Shown piece by piece: positions 25,178 to 34,379 of a stretch of 64,000 nucleotides of DNA. Below the pieces are notes generated by a model, which saw only the letters and a program-made list of their open reading frames with translations, was not told where the DNA came from and did not search any database. The position numbers and the translations under genes are program-made. The stretch is from Vibrio aquaticus (GTDB taxonomy: Bacteria > Pseudomonadota > Gammaproteobacteria > Enterobacterales > Vibrionaceae): assembly GCF_003970385.1 (NCBI RefSeq), contig NZ_RXZH01000001.1, forward strand, positions 186,001 through 250,000, in the 5' to 3' direction. Positions within the stretch are counted from its first letter, which is position 1. Every line of letters begins with the position of its first letter.

Positions 25178-26600
25178 TCAGTGCTTTTCACCCATAGAGA
25201 TGATGGCGGAAGCTGAAAAGTTTGCCCTGAGTAAAGCAAAGAAAAGCAGTGGTATGACGCTCAGTTTAGCCATCATGGCAGGGGCATTTATCGGGTTGGC
25301 GTTTTTGTTTTACATCACTGTCACGACCGGTAGTTCTGACGCTAGTTGGGGATTAAGCCGCTTAGCTGGCGGGCTCGCATTTAGTATGGGACTTATTTTA
25401 ATCGTCATTTGTGGCGGTGAGTTGTTCACCAGTTCGGTGCTGTCGAGCATCTCATGGGCCAACAAACAGATCAGTTTCACAAAGATGTTGTCGATATGGG
25501 GCAAGGTTTATATCGGTAACTTTATCGGTGCGATGTTCTTGCTAGCGATTGTCACAGCAGCAGGTTTGTACCAAATGGATGCGGGTCAATGGGGACTGAA
25601 CGCTCTGAATATTGCGCAGCACAAATTGCACCACACACCGGTTCAAGCTTTCGCGCTAGGCGTTCTATGTAATCTGCTGGTCTGCTTAGCGATTTGGCTA
25701 ACGTTCAGTAGTGCAAACGCGCTAACCAAAGCCGCGATGACTATCATGCCAGTCGCGATGTTTGTCTCAAGTGGCTTTGAACACTGCGTTGCCAATATGT
25801 TTATGGTGCCGCTAGGTATTGTTATTCAAAATTTTGCTCCAGATTCATTTTGGCAACAGGTCGGCGTGAGTGCTGCTCAATACTCTGACCTAAACATTCA
25901 ACAGTTTGTATTTGCGAATCTTATTCCAGTCACTCTTGGCAACATCGTTGGCGGTTCTGTCCTTGTTGGCCTCGCGAACTGGGGAATCTATCGCAGACCA
26001 CAACTAAAAGCAGCAAACGTTCAATCTATTACAACAACTCAAATTAAATCGGCTAAGGAAACAACTATGAACAACAACATCACAGCAAAAGACGTAATGA
26101 ACCCAAATGCAATTGTACTTAGTGCAGAAATGCTGACTCCAGTTGCTATCGATACCCTACTTGAACAACACCAAGTGAGTGCGCCTGTTTGTGACATTGA
26201 AGGTCGTCTTGTTGGTTTCTTCTCTGCCCATGATGTAATGGTCGATCTTTGGTGCCAAGACTACCTACCTGCTAAAGAGCAAAAAGTGGTCGATATTATG
26301 GCGAGAGACGTTATCGCTATCGATATCAACGATAAGCTTGTCGATATTGCTGAGTTCCTTTGTGTTGATAAAGAGCAGCTTTACCCAACAACGAGCATGG
26401 GCATCGCGACTCAGCTAACAACGCTATCACTTGAAGAGCGTGCTAAGTCGATTAAGGTTAACAAACCTCATGTATTACCGGTATTGGATAAGGGCAAATT
26501 GGTTGGTGTGATTACTCGTGAGAATGTTTTGTCTGCTCTTCGCCCTATCTACGGTGAGCGTGTAGCGGTTGTGGAACAGAAAGAACTTGAAACAGCGTAA
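25155..26600 (+). CDS. focA: FocA-type formate/nitrite channel fused to CBS domains
   Basis: 481 residues from the ATG at 25155 (GGAG 5 bases upstream). Residues 1-290 are a FNT channel: six membrane helices, GGELFTSSVL, NFIGAMFLLAIVTAAG, VLCNLLVCLAIWLTFSS, FVSSGFEHCVANMFMVPLGI with the central His, and NLIPVTLGNIVGGSVLVGL. Residues 305-480 hold two CBS motifs, AKDVMNPNAIVLSAEMLTPV and VLDKGKLVGVITRENVLSAL, which usually bind adenine nucleotides. Channels of the FNT family elsewhere are about 280 residues without such a domain. An energy-charge gate on formate flux is a natural reading. A YeiE-like LysR gene is divergent. Confidence 0.85.
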   Translation: MAATQTNNQCFSPIEMMAEAEKFALSKAKKSSGMTLSLAIMAGAFIGLAFLFYITVTTGSSDASWGLSRLAGGLAFSMGLILIVICGGELFTSSVLSSISWANKQISFTKMLSIWGKVYIGNFIGAMFLLAIVTAAGLYQMDAGQWGLNALNIAQHKLHHTPVQAFALGVLCNLLVCLAIWLTFSSANALTKAAMTIMPVAMFVSSGFEHCVANMFMVPLGIVIQNFAPDSFWQQVGVSAAQYSDLNIQQFVFANLIPVTLGNIVGGSVLVGLANWGIYRRPQLKAANVQSITTTQIKSAKETTMNNNITAKDVMNPNAIVLSAEMLTPVAIDTLLEQHQVSAPVCDIEGRLVGFFSAHDVMVDLWCQDYLPAKEQKVVDIMARDVIAIDINDKLVDIAEFLCVDKEQLYPTTSMGIATQLTTLSLEERAKSIKVNKPHVLPVLDKGKLVGVITRENVLSALRPIYGERVAVVEQKELETA

Positions 26601-26658
26601 ATTCAAATAATAAAACAACGTTGTCGCTAGGTTTTGGTCAGGAAATAAGTCGCTTGAT

Positions 26659-26698
26659 CAAAAAAGCCCCCAACACTTTCGTGTCGGGGGCTTTCTTT
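26659..26698. terminator. Bidirectional terminator between focA and yceI
   Basis: AAAGCCCCC..ACAC / GTGT..GGGGGCTTT with a TTTC loop; T-rich flanks on both strands. Serves the convergent genes ending at 26600 and 26714. Confidence 0.85.
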
Positions 26699-26713
26699 GT
26701 CATCTGCGTTAGA

Positions 26714-27283
26714 TTACTTCTTAATACCTTCTACATGCAGATCCATATCTACATAGCTAGAGGAACCCATTACTTGAATATTGAAGTCAGCAAGTTCTAG
26801 ACGAGTCGTACCAACGAAACCAGCACGCTCACCGCCCCATGGGTCTTGACCTGCACCTACAAACTCAGCGTTGATAGTAATTGGTTTAGTCACGCCGTGA
26901 AGGTTAAGATCGCCGTTCACTTCAAGCTTACCGTTGCCTTTATCTACAACGCTTGTACTGTTGAACGTTGCCGTTGAAAACTTAGACGCATCAATGAAGT
27001 CTGAACTGCGAATGTGCTTGTCACGTTCAGCATGATTTGAGTCCAAACTCGTTGTATCAACGGTTACTGAAACCTTAGATGCTGTAATATTTGCCGGGTC
27101 GTATGAAAATTGGCCATCAAAGTTGTTAAAACGACCTTGGATAAAGCTGTAACCTAGGTGGCTTACTTTAAAGTTTACTGAAGCATGAGCACCTTTGGTG
27201 TCAATCATGTAATCCGCCGCGCTTGCACCAAATGGTAATGCCATCACCATTGCTAGTCCGGTAGCAAATAACGTTTTTTTCAT
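26714..27283 (-). CDS. yceI: YceI-family periplasmic lipocalin-like protein
   Basis: 189 residues with a signal peptide (ATGLAMVMALPFGASAAD). The body is the YceI barrel that binds isoprenoid-type lipids: VNFKVSHLGYSFIQGRFNNF, SNHAERDKHIRSSDF, LNLHGVTKPITINAEFVGAG and the end SSYVDMDLHVEGIKK. It overlaps the cytochrome gene before it by 4 bp (ATGA), the classic yceJ-yceI pair. The substrate is probably a polyprenyl compound such as a quinone. Confidence 0.9.
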   Translation of the reverse strand: MKKTLFATGLAMVMALPFGASAADYMIDTKGAHASVNFKVSHLGYSFIQGRFNNFDGQFSYDPANITASKVSVTVDTTSLDSNHAERDKHIRSSDFIDASKFSTATFNSTSVVDKGNGKLEVNGDLNLHGVTKPITINAEFVGAGQDPWGGERAGFVGTTRLELADFNIQVMGSSSYVDMDLHVEGIKK

Positions 27284-27819
27284 TTTGAAGCTCCTATCAT
27301 CTTGCGTAGCGTGTTGTCTTTATTAATAAAGTGGTGTTTTAAAGCAGCAACGGCATGACCACCGGCTAACAGGATCAGCGCCCATGCTGCGTAAAAATGG
27401 ATTTCGCCTGAAAGATCTGCTTGGTTCTCAAACAATGCACCTAAGGCTGGTACGGTAAACCACTCGAAGACATCGATTCCTCGGCCGTCTTCAGTAGAGA
27501 TTAAGTAACCTGAAGTAAATATGACAAACATCAGCCCATACATAATTGCGTGACCGACTTTTGCCCCAATGACTTCATAAGCGACGCCTTCTACTTTTGG
27601 TGACGCGGTAACAAATTTCCACACAATTCTAAACAGCGTCAGCGCAGCTAAAAGTATGCCTAACGACTTATGCCAATGTGGCGCAGTTCTGTACCATTCG
27701 CTGTAGTAAGAAAGGTCAACCATCCATAGACCGACTGCGAACATGCCGATGATGACAATCGCAGATATCCAATGTATTGCCCGTGATAGTCGATTATAGT
27801 TTTTTACTTCCGTTGCCAT
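27280..27819 (-). CDS. yceJ: Cytochrome b561 (YceJ)
   Basis: 179 residues from the ATG at 27819 (AAGG upstream); the frame extends further but without a better start. Four membrane helices with paired haem histidines: SRAIHWISAIVIIGMFAVG, RTAPHWHKSLGILLAALTLF, GHAIMYGLMFVIFTSGY and EIHFYAAWALILLAGGHAVA. It passes electrons from quinol in the inner membrane. ATGA overlap with yceI. Confidence 0.85.
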   Translation of the reverse strand: MATEVKNYNRLSRAIHWISAIVIIGMFAVGLWMVDLSYYSEWYRTAPHWHKSLGILLAALTLFRIVWKFVTASPKVEGVAYEVIGAKVGHAIMYGLMFVIFTSGYLISTEDGRGIDVFEWFTVPALGALFENQADLSGEIHFYAAWALILLAGGHAVAALKHHFINKDNTLRKMIGASK

Positions 27820-27982
27820 CTTTAGCCTTAAACGTTCAGTCACAGTTGTTAAAATTAGAGTACATGCGCCCCCTTTCATGCAACAGATTATTTACCATTC
27901 TTTACATTGAAAAAATTGGGCTAACTTGATTAAGTCGTTCAAAAATTTTGAAGGAACTTATTTTTACTTTCGCGCCTGACAC

Positions 27983-28231
27983 TCAAAACTCACTGATCTG
28001 TTCTATTTCATAGAGTTCATCCGCTACATCAAGGATCTTTCTATCAAAAATAGCTTGAGCATCGGACAAGCCTTTATTGTAAAACGTGGCGCCAAATTTC
28101 TTTGTTACAAACTCTAAAAGAAAATCAGCGTCGAACTGCCCGATTTCAATGTCTAATTCATCTTCTAGATAACGTTGAAGTTCCGCAGACATCGCCTGCT
28201 TTTGTTGTGACGTAAATTCAATCTTAGACAT
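27983..28231 (-). CDS. DUF2164 protein
   Basis: 82 residues from the ATG at 28231 (GAGGGG upstream). Helical, acidic, with FTSQQKQAMSAELQRYL at the start and LLEFVTKKFGATFYNKGLSD in the middle, the DUF2164 signature. No known function. Divergent from the next gene, whose start is 105 bp away. Confidence 0.75.
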   Translation of the reverse strand: MSKIEFTSQQKQAMSAELQRYLEDELDIEIGQFDADFLLEFVTKKFGATFYNKGLSDAQAIFDRKILDVADELYEIEQISEF

Positions 28232-28335
28232 AAACCCCTCTAGCTCTGTATCTTTTTGCCGATTAAGTGTAACGAAAGTTATCACGTGCATGGTACGCTA
28301 ACTATGCAGGTTAGTTCATTATGGAGAGATAGATC

Positions 28336-28971
28336 TTGTTATTGGATGTGCTGGTTCAAAGCGTTAATGAATTTCAAGCTGACTGTATGGCCTTGTGTGA
28401 GAAGCACTATCCGACCATTCACAACAAAGGAATGAGTGAACACCACTTGGGTTTAGCGTTTGCCCGCAGATTGTCTCGCACTCTAAATGAGTTTGGTCAT
28501 GATTATGATTACAAACCCATCGACACCACTCAATCTTCTGAGTTACCTCACCATTATCGAGTCAGTTCTGAGCTTGGTACGGTTTGGATATTAACGTCTC
28601 ACCTGGTCAGTGCTGGGCCCTCTTGCCGCAAAAAACTGTTTAAGTCTGTGGCACAGTGGCAGCAAGAATACGGTTTTGCTGTTCAACCTAACGATCTCTT
28701 GTTACTTCTCACCGACCATTGGATTTCTCGTAGTAAACAAAGTCGAGAGCTGCTTCATTGGTGGACAGGTGAGCTACCGGACGAGATAGATGAGTATCGA
28801 ACTCAAGGGATTTCGTTATATGAAAGTGACTCGCAGTTGGCACTGTCTCTAGAACAACACTTCAATCTAAGCCCGTATTATGTGAAGTTCACTCACCCAT
28901 TGAAACGAGCGACTGATAAGCAGTTGGTGCGTAAGTATATTCAGCTTTACTCTGTCATCCAGCTCAGCTAG
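28336..28971 (+). CDS. Conserved hypothetical protein, TTG start
   Basis: 211 residues, soluble, mixed alpha/beta, with no recognised motif. The start appears to be TTG at 28336, with GGAGAG 8 bases upstream; the first in-frame ATG would cut 16 residues of what looks like a coherent N-terminus (LLDVLVQSVNEFQADCMALC). Contains HHYRVSSELGTVWILTSHLV and DLLLLLTDHWISRSKQSREL. Function unknown; neighbours give no hint. Confidence 0.6.
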   Translation: MLLDVLVQSVNEFQADCMALCEKHYPTIHNKGMSEHHLGLAFARRLSRTLNEFGHDYDYKPIDTTQSSELPHHYRVSSELGTVWILTSHLVSAGPSCRKKLFKSVAQWQQEYGFAVQPNDLLLLLTDHWISRSKQSRELLHWWTGELPDEIDEYRTQGISLYESDSQLALSLEQHFNLSPYYVKFTHPLKRATDKQLVRKYIQLYSVIQLS

Positions 28972-29158
28972 CGTTTTTCTACCGATTCAACATATTTCTC
29001 CGCAAGACCCTACACAATTGATTTCATGATGAGAGCTTAGTCCAGAAAAGACGAAGTTCTCATTTGCAACTAGTGTTAATTTACAATTTCCACATTAAAA
29101 TTCTAAACTGGCTTAAGTCGATGAACTGATGCTCTCTACTATAAGTAAGAGATATAGA

Positions 29159-29188
29159 TTGACACTTTTATGTCGACGCCAATATTAT
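29159..29188 (+). promoter_or_regulatory. Putative sigma-70 promoter of the EAL gene
   Basis: TTGACA, 18-bp spacer, TATTAT. Both hexamers are close to consensus and lie about 65 bp before the start codon. Confidence 0.5.
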
Positions 29189-29251
29189 ATCGAATGCCAT
29201 TCACAACCATGTGTGAAATATAGCTCCTGAGGAAAGAGGTCTGTCGTAGTT

Positions 29252-30100
29252 ATGATTCTCTCAACAAAGCAACAATTTGTTGATTGCCTATTTATGAACG
29301 AGCAATCGCAGTTTTGCGCTACTTATAAAGAGCTTACTCTCACCAGTGTCTTTCAGCCTATTTTTGATCTACGTGGCCAACCGATTGGTGTAGAAGCATT
29401 GGTGCGAATCCAACACGAAATCGATGGCGCAATTCGTCCAGATCTGTTTTTCCATTCTGATGAGGTTGGATTTGAAGACAAACTCAACGTTGAGCGATTA
29501 AGCCGTGTGATTCACATACGTAACTTCGCCCGCTCAAAACTACGCCACTTACACCTGTTTCTAAACGTCTTGCCTTCTGCTGGTGAATACCTAGCATTAG
29601 AAAACATCGATTCAAGTTTACTCTCTAAACGTCTAAAAGCATTGGAAATCGATAACAGTCAAATTGTTATGGAAGTGGTTGAACTTGCGGCAGAAAATGA
29701 AGAAAGCTTGGCATTAGCGATGGAAAAGCTCAACGAGTGTAAGTTTAATATCGCCGTCGATGATTTCGGTGTTAATGCGTCCAACCGTAAACGCGCAGAA
29801 GCGATAAAACCACACATCATTAAGATCGATCGCTCATTAATGCTCGCGTACGTTGCAGGTGATCAGTTCCCACTGCTATCAGGACTCAAGGTAGCAAGAT
29901 CGCTTAATGCGAAAGTGGTTGTGGAAGGAATTGAAACCATTGAGCAACTGAGCGCCATGCAAGCACTGAACATCGATTACTACCAAGGCTATTACCTTGC
30001 AATGCCAGAAGCGCTTGAGGCGGTTTACTTAAGCGAATCCAATAATATCAAATCCCTTGGCGATCCAAGCCAGGTCTACAAGCATTTGTCTCTTTCATAG
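29252..30100 (+). CDS. Stand-alone EAL-domain protein (c-di-GMP phosphodiesterase candidate)
   Basis: 282 residues, EAL domain from about 30 to 265. The metal and substrate residues are there: EALVR (47-51), HLFLNV with Asn, EVVELAAEN, NIAVDDFGVN with the DD pair, IIKIDRSLM with Lys, VVVEGIETI, and YYQGYYLAM with Gln. The order and spacing suggest an active enzyme that hydrolyses c-di-GMP to pGpG. No sensor domain precedes it and no membrane segment exists. The ribosome site GGAAAGAGG is 12 bases upstream, a little far. Confidence 0.8.
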   Translation: MILSTKQQFVDCLFMNEQSQFCATYKELTLTSVFQPIFDLRGQPIGVEALVRIQHEIDGAIRPDLFFHSDEVGFEDKLNVERLSRVIHIRNFARSKLRHLHLFLNVLPSAGEYLALENIDSSLLSKRLKALEIDNSQIVMEVVELAAENEESLALAMEKLNECKFNIAVDDFGVNASNRKRAEAIKPHIIKIDRSLMLAYVAGDQFPLLSGLKVARSLNAKVVVEGIETIEQLSAMQALNIDYYQGYYLAMPEALEAVYLSESNNIKSLGDPSQVYKHLSLS

Positions 30101-30345
30101 GACCTCACCCTTAATTTTCACAAATTGATCGAGTTAAAAGTTCTCGCCTCACCTTTCTTAAACTATTTAACATCTAAAAAACGTATTAAACACATGATGT
30201 TCCACCATTATTAATACAAAAGTCCATTTATTGTTCTAGATCATCAGACTCTCAACTTCCTCTCGTACCCCAACATAGAATTCTGTACATTCTTTGTCAT
30301 AGTTTGAAACACTTTCTTATAATCTTGTTTGTTGAGGAAATATCT

Positions 30346-31713
30346 ATGCTGGAGCTCTTAATTGGGTTGGCGGTGACAGTAGCTGTTGGTTACTTCATTG
30401 TGAAAGGCTATAAAGCAGCGGGCGTACTTTTAACTGCCGGTGTCCTACTTCTGATTTTAACCGGTATCATTGGCCATACTGTGTTGCCTGCGAAAGTAGC
30501 ATCAACCGGTAATATGTTTACAGACGCTCTTGAGTACGTGAAATACATGCTGCAGTATCGTGGCGGCGGCTTAGGTATGCAAATCATGCTTCTATGTGGT
30601 TTTGCTTCTTATATGACTCACATCGGCGCCAACAATGTTGTGGTAAAACAGTTTTCTAAGCCGTTGTCTGTCATCAAATCACCTTATGTCTTGCTTGTTG
30701 CGGCTTACATCGTAGCGTGTTTGATGTCTTTAGCTGTAAGCTCGGCGACAGGTTTAGGCGTTCTGTTAATGGCTACGCTATTCCCAATGATGACAGCAAT
30801 GGGTATTTCTCGTCCTGCCGCCGTTGCCGTGTGTGCGTCCCCTGCTGCAATTATCCTTTCACCAACCTCGGGTGACGTGGTTATCGCTGCCGAAAAATCA
30901 GGCTTAGCATTAGACGTGTTTGCTGTTCAAACCGTGTTACCTGTTTCTATCAGTGCAATCATCGTGATGGCAGCGGCTGCATTCTTCTGGAACAAGTACC
31001 TTGATAAAAAAGACAACTCACCAATGGAACGTGTTGATGTGTCTGAGATTGAAGTGAACGCCCCAGCTTTCTACGCTGTGCTCCCGTTCCTACCAATCAT
31101 TGGTGTGTTCTTGTTTAACGGCCGCACGATTCCTGGTCTACAGTTAGATATCTACACAATCGTTGTTCTTTCGATCTTCATCGGTGCTGTGGTTGATTTC
31201 GTCGTGAAACGCTTTGATGGCGAGAAGACATTGGCTGACTTAGAGTCTTGTTACCAAGGCATGGCAGACGCGTTTAAAGGCGTTGTAATGTTGTTAGTTG
31301 CTGCTGGTGTATTCGCACAGGGTCTAATGTCTATCGGCGCTATCGATAACCTACTTCACCTTGCAGAAACAGCAGGCGCAGGCGGCATCGCTCTTATGCT
31401 AATTCTAACGGGCCTTACAGTTGCGGCGGCAATTGCAACAGGTTCGGGTAATGCACCATTCTATGCGTTTGTAGAACTGGCTCCTTCACTAGCCGCGAAA
31501 ATGGGCCTAAACCCTGCGTTCCTAATTATTCCAATGCTTCAAGCGTCTAACTTGGGACGCACAATTTCGCCAGTGTCAGGCGTGGTTGTTGCTACGTCGG
31601 GTATGGGTAAGATCAGCCCATTTGAGGTGGTTAAACGTACGTCAGTCCCAGTCATTTGTGGCCTTGTGACGGTAATCATTGGTACGTTAGTTCTTGTGCC
31701 GATGACGGCATAA
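30346..31713 (+). CDS. dcuC: Anaerobic C4-dicarboxylate transporter DcuC
   Basis: 455 residues from the ATG at 30346 (TGAGGAAA upstream). About 12 membrane helices with the DcuC signatures ICASPAAIILSPTSGD-type (here VCASPAAIILSPTSGD) and TGSGNAPFYAFVELAPSL, plus LLQASNLGRTISPVSG-type near the end. DcuC effluxes succinate during anaerobic growth. It is next to narPQ and nap genes, which suits an anaerobic block. Confidence 0.88.
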   Translation: MLELLIGLAVTVAVGYFIVKGYKAAGVLLTAGVLLLILTGIIGHTVLPAKVASTGNMFTDALEYVKYMLQYRGGGLGMQIMLLCGFASYMTHIGANNVVVKQFSKPLSVIKSPYVLLVAAYIVACLMSLAVSSATGLGVLLMATLFPMMTAMGISRPAAVAVCASPAAIILSPTSGDVVIAAEKSGLALDVFAVQTVLPVSISAIIVMAAAAFFWNKYLDKKDNSPMERVDVSEIEVNAPAFYAVLPFLPIIGVFLFNGRTIPGLQLDIYTIVVLSIFIGAVVDFVVKRFDGEKTLADLESCYQGMADAFKGVVMLLVAAGVFAQGLMSIGAIDNLLHLAETAGAGGIALMLILTGLTVAAAIATGSGNAPFYAFVELAPSLAAKMGLNPAFLIIPMLQASNLGRTISPVSGVVVATSGMGKISPFEVVKRTSVPVICGLVTVIIGTLVLVPMTA

Positions 31714-31740
31714 TCACGGCTATTTCAACGTATATACCTA

Positions 31741-31770
31741 AAAAAGGGCGCACGATGCGCCCTTTTGTTT
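31741..31770. terminator. Bidirectional terminator between dcuC and narP
   Basis: GGGCGCA / TGCGCCC with a 3-base loop, flanked by A5 and T4G T3. Confidence 0.85.
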
Positions 31771-31784
31771 ATCTACAGAGACTG

Positions 31785-32441
31785 TTACTTGATGTCGCCG
31801 TAACGTTCTAAGTACAGCACTGTAGCTGCCGTACGAGATGGTACTTGTAGCTTCTTCAACAGGCTCTTCATATGTACTTTTACAGTAGACTCTGAAATAA
31901 ACAAGGTATCAGCAATCTGCTTGTTACGTAACCCTTTCGCGACTTCTTTTAAAATTTGTACTTCGCGGTCGGTTAGCTCGTCAAAAACACTAGGGCTGTT
32001 TTCACGCTCTGCTAAGTAGCTGGCGACTTCTCTGCTGTACGCTTTGTTACCACGTAACGAATCCTTTAGCAGCTCAACCAATTCATCTGGTTCGGTATCT
32101 TTTAGCAGGTAGCCATCTGCCCCTGCTTTCACGATTGCTTCAATGTCGGCAGGGCTGTCTGAAACCGTGAGTATCACTACTGTTGCATCACACTCATCGG
32201 CACGCAGCGCATTTAACGTATCAAGGCCTGACATGCCCTTCATGTTCAGATCAAGTAAAATCAAATCTGGTTTGAGTTCATGGTTTTGAGCCACGGCGTC
32301 TGCACCGTTACTCGCTTCTGCAACCACTTCAAATTCATCTTCAAAGCTCAGTAGTTGGTTAATGCCACGTCTCATTAATGGATGGTCATCGACCAATAAC
32401 ACTCTAATTTTTGTCAATGTGGGATCCTTAATTTTTTGCAT
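31785..32441 (-). CDS. narP: Response regulator NarP
   Basis: 218 residues. The receiver has the acidic pair (LLVDDHPLMRRGI), phosphate-acceptor Asp in DLILLDLNMKGMSGL, Thr in VVILTVSD and Lys in GYLLKDTEPDE. A LuxR-type helix-turn-helix ends the protein (LTDREVQILKEVAKGLRNKQ; STVKVHMKSLLKKL). It overlaps narQ by 14 bp, so the two are one operon. NarP activates nap genes in response to nitrate and nitrite, and the nap operon is divergent from narQ here. Confidence 0.9.
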   Translation of the reverse strand: MQKIKDPTLTKIRVLLVDDHPLMRRGINQLLSFEDEFEVVAEASNGADAVAQNHELKPDLILLDLNMKGMSGLDTLNALRADECDATVVILTVSDSPADIEAIVKAGADGYLLKDTEPDELVELLKDSLRGNKAYSREVASYLAERENSPSVFDELTDREVQILKEVAKGLRNKQIADTLFISESTVKVHMKSLLKKLQVPSRTAATVLYLERYGDIK

Positions 32442-34137
32442 ACTGTAAATAGACTTCGCAGCCGCTGTTTGGCGCAGTCTTAATGGATAATTCGCCTTTT
32501 AACCTTGATGCACGCTCTTGCATGATGCTCAGACCGTAGTGGTTGGCTTTTTCTATTTTGGGATCGAAACCAGCCCCGTTATCTTTGACAGAAACTCGAA
32601 CGTAACTATCAGTTTCATCGCAATCAACCTCGATTAAGGTGGCATTTGCATGCTTGGTCGCGTTGGTTACTGCCTCTCGAATCAATTGTAATAAATGCAC
32701 TTGTTGATTCGTTTCTAACTCGATGGAAGAAAGTTGATTTTGTAGGCGTATTTCAGCGTCTGTTTGATCAGAAAGTTGTTCTGTCATGGTCTGTAATGCG
32801 TTACCAAAACTCCCTTCTTGAATTGAGAGCCTAAAGGTTGTTAAAAGCTCTCTTAATTGGGTGTAAGCGGCTGACAGCCCAGTATCAAGCTCAGTCAAAA
32901 CGGGTGTGGTTTTGTCTAATGCTGGAGAGTCAGGCAATTTACTCATGCCACGTTTTAGTAGAGACACCTGAATCTTAAGATACGACAAAGCTTGCGCTAA
33001 AGAATCGTGCAGCTCACGTGCGATAGTTGCACGCTCTTCCATCACCAAAAGCTGCTCTGCTTGGCGCTGTGCCTGGTTATAGTATATCGCCCGTGAAAGG
33101 ATCTGAACAAAGTTATCGATCAAAGCTTGATCTGGGCACGGCAAGGCTACTTTCCAGTAAAGTATACCGAGTTCTACACCGTCCAATGACAAGATTTGAT
33201 TGTGGCAACGGTCTTCACAATCGACGCACTCTTCACCTTCTGATAACACAATTTTTCTTTCGCTAGGTTCATTGATTTCGAGTCGCGCAGACGCAATCCC
33301 CTCTAAACTGACAATGTGCTTTAGAATCGCCTCAAAATTGTCTTGGGTGATACGAGACGCGGTCAGCTCTTGGGATGATTGATAGAGTACTCGTAATGAA
33401 TCGTTCGCATTTTGGAGTTTTTGCGTTTTCTCATTGACTGCTTGCTCTAGCCCTCGATAAAGCTGACCTAAATCTTTTGCCATATTGTTAAACGCTTTAG
33501 CGAGAATACCCATCTCATTGTCACTGTCTACGTTCAATTGAATGTCAAACGAGCGCGACTGAATTTGCTCACTCGCCGTCACTAAAGATGAGAGTGGGTT
33601 GACGATATGTCGGCGTGTGTAGTGAACCACAAAAATGCTGATAATCAGAACCGCGCCTAAGCCTAACCCACCAACCCAAGCTAGTGAGATAAGCTTTTTC
33701 TCAGAGAAGTCTTGAAGCTTAAACACAAAACCATCAATTTGATTAACAAACTTTGCCACTAGCACAAGATAACGTTGTTTATCTTCACTTCTTAACACCT
33801 GTTTAAGTTCATGCCAACGTGCAATCAAATTGTAGTAATCGTGGGTAATGTCTTCGGGTACCGTCCAATGCTGCAGGGCTTTCATTGATGGTGAGTAAAT
33901 AGATCGCTCAAACATTTCTATATGCGCAGCATAGTCCGTCGATTCCGACTGAATGTCATAGGCTAAGCGGTAACTTTGCATTCTCATTGAGCCCGCTACA
34001 TTGACGGCTTCGGCATCATTAAGGCTTGAAGCCAAGGTCAAAATCGCAAAACTGGTGGTCGCTACAGAAAGCAGCAAGATAGACACCATCGCCTTTGCTA
34101 CCGTTGTGGTTACCGACCTTTTCACATTTTTTAACAT
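32428..34137 (-). CDS. narQ: Nitrate/nitrite sensor kinase NarQ
   Basis: 569 residues. Two membrane helices (about 12-34 and 150-173) enclose a periplasmic four-helix sensor. The nitrate-binding P-box is clear: VAGSMRMQSYRLAYDIQ. HAMP follows, then a GAF-like cysteine-bearing module, then the HisKA_3 dimer helix with the phospho-acceptor ATIARELHDSLAQALSYLK and the ATPase (REAVTNATKHANAT; DNGAGFDP). A C-x-x-C-x3-C cluster (ECVDCEDRC) lies before the kinase; NarX and NarQ have a similar cysteine region. Confidence 0.9.
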   Translation of the reverse strand: MLKNVKRSVTTTVAKAMVSILLLSVATTSFAILTLASSLNDAEAVNVAGSMRMQSYRLAYDIQSESTDYAAHIEMFERSIYSPSMKALQHWTVPEDITHDYYNLIARWHELKQVLRSEDKQRYLVLVAKFVNQIDGFVFKLQDFSEKKLISLAWVGGLGLGAVLIISIFVVHYTRRHIVNPLSSLVTASEQIQSRSFDIQLNVDSDNEMGILAKAFNNMAKDLGQLYRGLEQAVNEKTQKLQNANDSLRVLYQSSQELTASRITQDNFEAILKHIVSLEGIASARLEINEPSERKIVLSEGEECVDCEDRCHNQILSLDGVELGILYWKVALPCPDQALIDNFVQILSRAIYYNQAQRQAEQLLVMEERATIARELHDSLAQALSYLKIQVSLLKRGMSKLPDSPALDKTTPVLTELDTGLSAAYTQLRELLTTFRLSIQEGSFGNALQTMTEQLSDQTDAEIRLQNQLSSIELETNQQVHLLQLIREAVTNATKHANATLIEVDCDETDSYVRVSVKDNGAGFDPKIEKANHYGLSIMQERASRLKGELSIKTAPNSGCEVYLQYAKN

Positions 34138-34231
34138 GCGATTCTTACCGCCTTTCTAGAAATTCGTTGGTTAAAGACTAAGCTTAATCATTATTGGCGC
34201 GACAATATGTGATCAAGTCACTGTAAGTTTA

Positions 34232-34245
34232 TTGATCTAAAACAA
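34232..34245. promoter_or_regulatory. Putative FNR site for napF
   Basis: TTGAT-CTAA-AACAA, one mismatch from the palindrome TTGAT-N4-ATCAA, 135 bp before napF. FNR activation of nap is well known. Confidence 0.55.
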
Positions 34246-34259
34246 ATTTAACCCTGAAT

Positions 34260-34275
34260 TAACCCCTAAGAGGTA
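34260..34275. promoter_or_regulatory. Possible NarP heptamer pair
   Basis: AACCCCT-A-AGAGGTA is an inverted pair close to the NarP/NarL heptamer (TACYYMT). The spacing is 1 rather than the usual 2, so the match is imperfect. Confidence 0.35.
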
Positions 34276-34379
34276 TTTATACAAATGTGTCAAAAACTAC
34301 AATTTGTGTACGGATAAATGAAAAGTTATGAACAATCTTTTATCCATAGAAACAATGATTAACGAGTTCAGGTGAAATA

